A stretch of DNA of 6,470 nt, taken from NCBI GenBank assembly GCA_003566875.1, contig PXBQ01000395.1, positions 1-6,470 on the forward strand, in the 5' to 3' direction. The notes under the pieces are model-generated. The model had not been told where the DNA came from. It did no database searches and saw only the letters and a program-made list of their open reading frames with translations. The stretch comes from Spirochaetaceae bacterium (GTDB lineage Bacteria > Spirochaetota > Spirochaetia > DSM-27196 > PXBQ01). The translations under genes were made by a program, and so were the position numbers. Below, piece by piece: positions 1 through 4,626 of this stretch (the first letter of the stretch is position 1; each line of letters begins with the position of its first letter).

Positions 1-1
1 C

Positions 2-901
2 GGCTCCGACGGGCGAACGATCCGTATGGCTGCGTCTAACTCCACGTTCCGCGCGCTCGCGCACCACGTTCGTGGCATCGTGTCGCACGACGCGACGAAA
101 AAAATCTTCCGGACGGCGCTCGCGCGCGTTCTCGCCGGTGACGGGCCGCTCCGGGCGACGTACCGCGACCCGGTCACCGAGCGATACTTCGACACGACGA
201 TGTTCACCGCGGGCAACGGTGAAGTGGCGGTGGTGCTGTTCGATGTAACCGAGACGGTGGCTTCGGTGCGACGGCTGCGCGATACGCTCGAAGAGCGTGA
301 AGTCCTTCTCCGCGAGGTTCACCATCGCGTCAAGAACAACCTCAACGTCGTGATGAGTCTGTTGAGCCTACAGGCCGGTGCAACCGAATCAGAGAGCGCG
401 CGCGACGCGCTCTCGGTCGCGACGGGGCGGGTACGGTCGATCGCGACGATCCATCACCTGATCAGGGACAACGAGAACTTCGCACACGTCGACGTAGCCG
501 AGTACACCGAGAATCTCGTCGCGAGCGTCATTAGCTCGATCTACCCGGACCGCCCCCGATTGGTGCCGGTCTGCGACGTCGAATCGATCACGATCAACGT
601 CGACGCGCTCAAGACGTACGGCCTTATCGTGAACGAGCTCACGACGAACGCGGCGCGGCACGCGTACCCGGACGGGGAAGACGGTCGCTTGAGCGTGACG
701 CTTCGGCGGGTCGGAGTTACCGGTGCGCGCCTTGTGGTACAGGACGACGGAATCGGGTTCAAGGACGCGCGTGGCTCCGGTCGGACAAACGGGTTCGGCC
801 TGTCGCTCGTCGAAGCACTCGTCGCCGATTTGAAAGGCACGATCACGATCGACTCGAGTTCGGGAACGACCGCCACCGTAACGTTCGAACTGCCGGCCTG
901 A
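2..901 (+). CDS. PAS-HisKA_2 sensor histidine kinase, 5' end cut by the window
   Basis: Two-component sensor kinase of the HisKA_2/HWE-related class; it autophosphorylates on histidine and passes phosphate to a response regulator not seen here. The frame is open to the left edge, so the true start is missing and ATG 26 is internal: the codons before it read GSDGRTIR, like the start of a PAS domain. In the 299 visible residues, about 1-85 are PAS-like, ending in VVLFDVTETV. A short linker helix leads to the H-box REVHHRVKNNL near 105-115, with the His before RVKNN the likely phosphoacceptor. The N-box NELTTNAARHA lies near 211-221, the G1 box QDDGIGF near 247-253, and the G2 box GFGLSLVEAL near 264-273. 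All ATP-binding boxes are intact. No membrane segment is visible in this part, so the output module is cytosolic; the signal it senses cannot be told. A small membrane protein gene follows in the same direction. Confidence 0.93.
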   Translation, partial: GSDGRTIRMAASNSTFRALAHHVRGIVSHDATKKIFRTALARVLAGDGPLRATYRDPVTERYFDTTMFTAGNGEVAVVLFDVTETVASVRRLRDTLEEREVLLREVHHRVKNNLNVVMSLLSLQAGATESESARDALSVATGRVRSIATIHHLIRDNENFAHVDVAEYTENLVASVISSIYPDRPRLVPVCDVESITINVDALKTYGLIVNELTTNAARHAYPDGEDGRLSVTLRRVGVTGARLVVQDDGIGFKDARGSGRTNGFGLSLVEALVADLKGTITIDSSSGTTATVTFELPA

Positions 902-958
902 CGGTTGCGTGAGTCGAGCGAGAACGGCGAGAGACGAGTTGACGCAGAAGCCTTCTCC

Positions 959-965
959 GGAGGAG
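959..965 (+). promoter_or_regulatory. Strong Shine-Dalgarno fixing the start of the small membrane protein
   Basis: GGAGGAG lies 8 bases before ATG 974. It argues against the upstream in-frame TTG at 905, which has no comparable site and would put a charged, unstructured stretch before the membrane helix. Confidence 0.8.
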
Positions 966-973
966 ATTACCGT

Positions 974-1411
974 ATGCGCACAACTGGTTTCCTGTTAGTC
1001 GTGATCAACGTGATTCTCGCGATTATCCTCGCGATCCTGTTGTTCGGCCTTATTCGCCTCGATACACCGGAGCGCGCCACGGCCGACCCGCGCCCGACGC
1101 CCGATACGGAGATCGACCGCCCGGCGTCCGAGAGTCGCGCGGTGATCGAGGCGGCGCGCCGCGAATCGGTTCCGGTGGCCGAACGCGACGTCGTCGCTGC
1201 GTTAATCGCGAACCCCGAGATCATCCCGTTCGAGCCGGTCCTTGGCGGCACGATGGGGTTCTACGCCCCCGAGAACGTCACGGTCTTGAACGACCGATGG
1301 GTGTACGCGGTGTTTGAGGACGGCCACGTCGCGGGCGCGATGTTGATCGAGTACGCAGCGACCGCGGACGGCATCGTCTGGTCGGTACTCGACGCCGCTC
1401 TCGACGAGTAG
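974..1411 (+). CDS. Small single-pass membrane protein of unknown function
   Basis: I do not recognise this 145-residue protein. Residues 5-28 are a strongly hydrophobic helix (VVINVILAIILAILLFGL) after a short Met-Arg-Thr-Thr start, so it is an N-terminal anchor rather than a cleaved signal. A Pro/Asp/Arg-rich linker follows (about 30-55). The rest, about 56-145, looks folded: a helix around AVIEAARRESVPVAERDVVAALIAN, then an apparent beta-rich part with GGTMGFYAPENVTVL, DRWVYAVFEDGHVAGAMLIEY and IVWSVLDAALDE. It has no cysteine and no known catalytic motif. The topology, C-terminus out or in, is uncertain. It follows the sensor kinase gene by 72 bases on the same strand and may be co-transcribed; a role as accessory or target of that kinase is only a guess. 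Start chosen from the Shine-Dalgarno at 959-965. Confidence 0.78.
   Translation: MRTTGFLLVVINVILAIILAILLFGLIRLDTPERATADPRPTPDTEIDRPASESRAVIEAARRESVPVAERDVVAALIANPEIIPFEPVLGGTMGFYAPENVTVLNDRWVYAVFEDGHVAGAMLIEYAATADGIVWSVLDAALDE
1386..1410. terminator. Possible two-way stem-loop at the convergent gene junction
   Basis: TACTCG (1386-1391) pairs with CGAGTA (1405-1410). After one A-A mismatch a further CG/CG pair closes a 7-base loop. It overlaps the last codons and stop of the small membrane protein gene and lies just past the stop of the opposing TPR gene. No T-run follows on either strand, so a classical intrinsic terminator is not supported. Confidence 0.25.
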
Positions 1412-1419
1412 TCTGCACC

Positions 1420-2622
1420 TCACGTGCCGCCGCCGGACGCGTGTTCGAGTCGCTCGAGCGTGCGCATTACGGGAAGCGCGTGTGCGTCGAGTTCGATTTC
1501 ACGGTAGATCGTGACGGCCTGCCGGTACGCCGAGATTGCCTCACCGGGGCGACCGCGCCTTTCGCCGATCTCACCGAGCACGACGTACGCCTGAGCGAGC
1601 CTCCGGTTCGAACTCCCGGCGCGCAGATGTTCGATCGCCTGCCGGACGAACCGTTCGGCCTCGTCCAATCGGCCCATCCGATGCAACACGCGCGCAAGCT
1701 CGGTACCCGCCATCCCTGCCCCGGTCAAAGAGCCCGCAAGAGCGAAGTTCTCGAGCGCATTCTCGAAAAAATCCACAGCTTCCGTGAGGTCTCCGCGGTT
1801 GGCGTGCATCAACGCGATATTGAACGATGTGTTCGCGAAGTCGTGCGCATTGCCGGTCTCGCGGTACGACTCACGCGAAACGAGGTACTGTTCAAGCGCG
1901 GCGTCGGCGTCACCGAGCGCGGCGTAGTAGTTGCCACGGATGCGGTGAACGGTCCCGACTCCGTCGAGGTGGTCATTCTCGACGTAGATCGGCAACGCGC
2001 GGTCGAGCAACGACGGCACGTCGGCGAGTTCGCCGTACTTGTACCGGACCATCGCGGACTCCGAGAGTGCTTCGGCGAACACCAGACGATCCACAATCTC
2101 CGCCTCGCGCGCAATCACCTGATCCAGAACGTCGATCGCGGCCTTGAGTCTACCGGTTCGGTGGTGAATGTTCCCGACGACCAACAAAGCACGGACCGCT
2201 GAGGCTTGAAGGCCGGCATTGTCGAACGCGTGCGATGCATCGTGAAAGGACAAAACCGCGTCATCGAACCGGCCGGCCTCGTGGTCAAGAACACCGAGAG
2301 AGTAGCTGAACTCTCCGCTCGACGCGGAGTCGCCGTTCTTGTCTGCCGTCTCGCGTCCGTAGACGAACAACCGTCGCGCCCGCGCGGTGTCCGCCTCTCG
2401 CGCCGCGATCACAGCAAGGACGTACACGTGAGCGAGTCGCTCGGAAAACTCGATCCGCTCGAGAACCGGAATGACCTCATCGATCGGCGTGGCCGCAAGT
2501 CCCCGGATACTGTCCGAGTCCGGATCGATCGGAAACGCGGCTCCGGCCGCAAGAACGAGCAACGCAGCAATAACCAACGTCCGGAGTGTCGTACAGCAAG
2601 GTAGGTTTTTTTTACGGGTCAC
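1420..2622 (-). CDS. Exported tetratricopeptide-repeat (TPR) protein
   Basis: A 400-residue protein that most likely acts outside the cytoplasm as a protein-protein interaction scaffold; the partner is unknown. The GTG start at 2622 is chosen because GGGAGGTG precedes it and because it gives a good Sec signal peptide: basic n-region TRKK, hydrophobic core LVIAALLVLAAGAA (16-29), likely cut before FPID. There is no lipobox cysteine. Residues about 103-382 form seven TPR units with exact 40-residue spacing, Gly at 117, 157, 197, 237, 277, 317 and 357 and Ala (Val in one) five residues later; residues 63-102 look like a worn eighth unit. No enzymatic domain is attached. The frame stays open upstream to 2982, but that stretch overlaps the prenyltransferase gene and is Arg-rich shadow. 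It follows the prenyltransferase gene by 23 bases, so the two are probably one operon. Codons 4-6 contain a run of eight A. Confidence 0.9.
   Translation of the reverse strand: MTRKKNLPCCTTLRTLVIAALLVLAAGAAFPIDPDSDSIRGLAATPIDEVIPVLERIEFSERLAHVYVLAVIAAREADTARARRLFVYGRETADKNGDSASSGEFSYSLGVLDHEAGRFDDAVLSFHDASHAFDNAGLQASAVRALLVVGNIHHRTGRLKAAIDVLDQVIAREAEIVDRLVFAEALSESAMVRYKYGELADVPSLLDRALPIYVENDHLDGVGTVHRIRGNYYAALGDADAALEQYLVSRESYRETGNAHDFANTSFNIALMHANRGDLTEAVDFFENALENFALAGSLTGAGMAGTELARVLHRMGRLDEAERFVRQAIEHLRAGSSNRRLAQAYVVLGEIGERRGRPGEAISAYRQAVTIYREIELDAHALPVMRTLERLEHASGGGT
1477..2436 (-). repeat. Array of about eight 40-residue (120-base) TPR units
   Basis: Coding repeat inside the TPR gene. 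The pattern [LVIAR][GA]-x6-G-x4-[AV] recurs every 40 residues without slippage, the first unit (residues 63-102) being degenerate. Units differ widely in sequence, so this is an old protein repeat rather than a recent DNA duplication. Confidence 0.7.
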
Positions 2623-2626
2623 AAGG

Positions 2627-2634
2627 CACCTCCC
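2627..2634 (-). promoter_or_regulatory. Shine-Dalgarno deciding the GTG start of the TPR gene
   Basis: Read on the minus strand, GGGAGGTG precedes GTG 2622 by four bases (six from the GGAGG core). It lies in the short gap after the prenyltransferase stop, as expected for the second gene of an operon. Confidence 0.7.
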
Positions 2635-2645
2635 AATGGCGCCGC

Positions 2646-3557
2646 TCACACGCTCATCGTGCGAATGAGCGCGGCGATCAGCGCGGCGCAGTACGCGCCG
2701 GTGAAAATGGAAAACACGCGAGAGATGGCGCCCATCGACGGCCCTTTGGTCGCGTGTGAGAAACCGCGTCGTGCCATAGTCCGGTACGTCGGAAACGCGA
2801 CGATGACACCGATCGCTCCCGCCACGGCCGACGCGATCGGCAGAACCCCATACGCGCCGAAAGCGATCAGCGCACCGAACGCAAGAGCGCCAAGAACGTA
2901 CACCAGAACGGCGCTCGCTCGCTCGCCGACGACAATCGAAAGGGTCAGCCGGCCTCCGGCCGTGTCGCCCTCTATATCGCACGTATTGTTGACGGTGAGA
3001 ATCGAAGCGATCAAAAGAAACGACGGAAGCGTCGCGAGCGCCACCCGGACGGTCAGCTCGCCGGCTGCGACGTACACGGTGATGAGAATCAGAACGGTTC
3101 CGAGAAATCCACCGGCAAAGACCTCACCAGCCGGGGTAGACGACAACGGTACGGGCCCGCCGTTGTAGAAAAACCCGACCGCCATGCAGAGCGCACCGGC
3201 AAAAACGACCGGCCAACCCGAGAGGTATCCGAGAACGAGCCCGAGCACCGCCGCGATCGCGAACAACCCCATCGCGACCAGAAGCGCAAGCCCCGGCGCG
3301 ACGCCTTCGTGCACGAGAACCTTGTCGCTCTCACGATTTGAATCGCGGGAATCGACACCTTTCTCGTAATCGAAAAACGAGTTGAACGCGGTAGTTCCCA
3401 TATCGACGCACAAGGTCGCCGCGACCATGATGAGAAATCGGTCCAAGAAGAAACGAGGGAAAAAGTACAGGCTCAGCAGAGCGCCGATTACCAACCCGGA
3501 CACGCTAATTATCTTTGTGCGAATCTCGACGATCCGCGCGAACTGCCGTAGAGTCAT
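2646..3557 (-). CDS. UbiA-family prenyltransferase, MenA-like
   Basis: Integral membrane enzyme of 303 residues that joins a polyprenyl diphosphate to an acceptor; the best match is MenA, which prenylates 1,4-dihydroxy-2-naphthoate in menaquinone synthesis. Both Asp-rich motifs of the UbiA superfamily are present: NSFFDYEKGVD (59-69, with N59, D63, D69), followed by RESDK, and NNTCDIEGD (190-198, with D194, D198), followed by the MenA-style GGRLTLSIVVG. The stretch YNGGPVPLSSTPAGEVFAGG (131-150) also resembles MenA. About eight or nine hydrophobic helices fill the rest, and the length is usual for the family. The only ribosome-site candidate is a weak AGG three bases before the ATG, so the start rests on the N-terminal fit (TLRQFARIVEIRTK). 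No other menaquinone gene is in the window. Other UbiA prenyltransferases remain possible, so no symbol is given. It is probably co-transcribed with the TPR gene. Confidence 0.9.
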   Translation of the reverse strand: MTLRQFARIVEIRTKIISVSGLVIGALLSLYFFPRFFLDRFLIMVAATLCVDMGTTAFNSFFDYEKGVDSRDSNRESDKVLVHEGVAPGLALLVAMGLFAIAAVLGLVLGYLSGWPVVFAGALCMAVGFFYNGGPVPLSSTPAGEVFAGGFLGTVLILITVYVAAGELTVRVALATLPSFLLIASILTVNNTCDIEGDTAGGRLTLSIVVGERASAVLVYVLGALAFGALIAFGAYGVLPIASAVAGAIGVIVAFPTYRTMARRGFSHATKGPSMGAISRVFSIFTGAYCAALIAALIRTMSV

Positions 3558-3653
3558 CGTCCTATCACGATACCGCGTTCTGACGCCGCAGTCGAGCCGG
3601 TTACTGCGAAAAAAGGAGAAAATCAGGCGAAGTATGCGAGTGAAATTCTCATT

Positions 3654-3681
3654 TGCTTTTCCACAGAACCTGGATTATCCT
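3654..3681 (+). promoter_or_regulatory. Weak candidate promoter for the cytidylate-kinase-like gene
   Basis: TTGCTT (3654-3659) and TATCCT (3676-3681) are 16 bases apart in the most AT-rich part of the divergent gap. They match the sigma-70 consensus at 3/6 and 4/6. The gapped palindrome GGAT-T-ATCC (3672-3680) overlaps the -10 box. I found no convincing promoter for the divergent prenyltransferase gene in the rest of the 3558-3760 gap. Confidence 0.3.
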
Positions 3682-3732
3682 GTACGTGAAGGTGCAGGCG
3701 CACGATGACGCAGACATCGAGTTGGACGACGA

Positions 3733-3749
3733 CGGCGGGATGCCCGCCG
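3733..3749 (+). promoter_or_regulatory. GC hairpin in the leader next to the ribosome binding site
   Basis: CGGCGGG (3733-3739) and CCCGCCG (3743-3749) are perfect inverted repeats of 7 bp, all G-C, with a 3-base loop. The 3' arm ends on the first base of the GAAGGAG Shine-Dalgarno. A 4-bp hairpin, GTGC-AGGC-GCAC (3692-3703), lies further upstream. The structure would form in the mRNA leader if transcription starts near the candidate promoter; a role in translation control is inference. Confidence 0.45.
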
Positions 3750-3755
3750 AAGGAG
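3749..3755 (+). promoter_or_regulatory. Shine-Dalgarno deciding the start of the cytidylate-kinase-like gene
   Basis: GAAGGAG lies five bases before ATG 3761. The family's conserved N-terminus (IVTISRQ) begins right after this ATG, which rules against the open frame upstream to TTG 3653. Confidence 0.8.
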
Positions 3756-3760
3756 AAAGT

Positions 3761-4576
3761 ATGGCGATTGTAACGATTTCACGCCAGATGGGCAGCAAAG
3801 GTGATGCGGTCGCGGAAGTTTTGGCCCGTGAGTTGGGATATCGGGTTTTCGACAAGAAAGCCATAGAAGACCTTCTCCAAAAACACGGGGTCGACGCGGA
3901 AGGCCTCGAGAGGTACAACGAGAAACGGCCGGGACCGTTCGAGTTCTTCTCGTCAGAAAAAGATCGATACATCCATTATCTTAAAATGGTCGTGATCGAA
4001 GCCGCTTTGGACGACAACTGCATTATCATCGGCCGAGGAGCGCAGAATATCCTGCGCTGTGTCCCGAGCGCCGTGCACATCAAGTTCATCGCACCGTTCA
4101 AGATGCGCGTGAAAAACGTCGAAGAGCGCTTCGGCTGCGACGAGAAACACGCGAGCTCGATCATCAAACAGAGCGATCACGATCGGAACGGGTATCAGAA
4201 GTACTTCTTCAACGTGAACTGGGATTCTCCAGACCTGTACGACGCGGTCTTGAACACCGCGTCGTTCGAGCCGGAGATGATGGTCGAAGTAGTGAAGGGA
4301 CTCGTCGCGACGCGAGAAAAGAAGGTCGAGGCGGGAACGACGCTGCTCAATAATATGCTCCAGGGCCAATCGGTCTCCGGTAGAATCCTGTTCGAAGACG
4401 CTGTTCCGGTCCGGTTTCTCGAGGTCGAGATCCGTGGGTCGACAATCGTGCTGCGCGGTGTCGTCGACTCACCGGCTCACGTGAAGTTGTGCGAGGACTC
4501 CGCACGAGCTGCGGCGCCGGGTGTGGAGATCATCTCCGAGATCGCGGTCGTCGAGAGCTTCCACACGATTATCTGA
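3761..4576 (+). CDS. Cytidylate-kinase-like protein with C-terminal BON-like domain
   Basis: A 271-residue cytosolic protein. Residues 1 to about 185 match the cytidylate-kinase-like family (PF13189 type): an N-terminal nucleotide loop ITISRQMGSKGD (3-14), then ELGYRVFDKKAI, the core strand and loop IIIGRGAQNIL (88-98), VHIKFIAPFKMRV (105-117), and the lid/end region KQSDHDRNGYQKYFF with YDAVLNT (160-166). The loop is not a classical GxxGxGK[ST] Walker A; the family usually shows GSGG here, so catalysis on CMP is not assured and the substrate is unknown. Residues about 207-266 are an addition: VEIRGSTIVLRGVVDSP, then helix LCEDSARAA, then PGVEIISEIAVVE. This is the strand-strand-helix-strand pattern of BON domains, which bind ligands or membranes in other proteins. 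That assignment is by eye. The gene stands alone, divergent from the prenyltransferase gene and convergent with glpK (17 bases between stops). Confidence 0.85.
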   Translation: MAIVTISRQMGSKGDAVAEVLARELGYRVFDKKAIEDLLQKHGVDAEGLERYNEKRPGPFEFFSSEKDRYIHYLKMVVIEAALDDNCIIIGRGAQNILRCVPSAVHIKFIAPFKMRVKNVEERFGCDEKHASSIIKQSDHDRNGYQKYFFNVNWDSPDLYDAVLNTASFEPEMMVEVVKGLVATREKKVEAGTTLLNNMLQGQSVSGRILFEDAVPVRFLEVEIRGSTIVLRGVVDSPAHVKLCEDSARAAAPGVEIISEIAVVESFHTII

Positions 4577-4586
4577 CGTCAGGGTC

Positions 4587-4626
4587 GCCGGTCTCACTCG
4601 GTTCCGGGGTCGATCCAACCGCCGGC
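4587..4626. terminator. Possible stem-loop at the kinase/glpK convergent junction
   Basis: GCCGG (4587-4591) pairs with CCGGC (4622-4626), and CGGTT (4599-4603) with AACCG (4617-4621), with a 7-base one-sided bulge. It lies 10 bases past the kinase-like gene's stop and inside the last codons of glpK. There is no T-run, so this is only a weak candidate for ending the rightward transcript. A 10-base palindrome CTGACGTCAG (4573-4582) covers the kinase stop. Confidence 0.2.

Noticed and set aside
541..876. Minus-strand frame opposite the histidine kinase
   Set aside because: It overlaps the N and G boxes of the kinase in antisense. The product is Ser/Arg/Pro-rich with no domain.
939..970. TTGACG as a -35 box before the small membrane protein gene
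   Set aside because: No -10 element lies 16-18 bases downstream, and transcription from there would start at or after the ribosome binding site.
905..973. Earlier TTG start for the small membrane protein
   Set aside because: There is no ribosome site before it, whereas GGAGGAG stands at the right distance before ATG 974.
1604..1621. tRNA T-arm-like string GGTTCGAACTCCC
   Set aside because: No acceptor, D or anticodon arms can be found around it on either strand, and it codes for part of a TPR unit.
1441..2604. Long open frame on the + strand opposite the TPR gene (two pieces in one frame, 253 and 132 codons)
   Set aside because: It is antisense to a clear TPR gene, has no family motif, and is explained by GC-rich codon bias in the real gene.
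2623..2982. N-terminal extension of the TPR frame into the prenyltransferase gene
   Set aside because: It overlaps the real prenyltransferase coding sequence in another frame, is Arg-rich, and would bury a good signal peptide 120 residues inside.
2659..3168. 169-codon + strand frame opposite the prenyltransferase gene
   Set aside because: The Ala/Pro/Thr/Arg-rich product has no motif and is the shadow of a membrane protein gene with both Asp-rich motifs intact.
3653..3760. Longer N-terminus of the kinase-like protein from TTG 3653 or GTG 3692
   Set aside because: The family homology begins at ATG 3761, which has a good ribosome site. The extension is acidic low-complexity sequence and part of it holds the leader hairpin.
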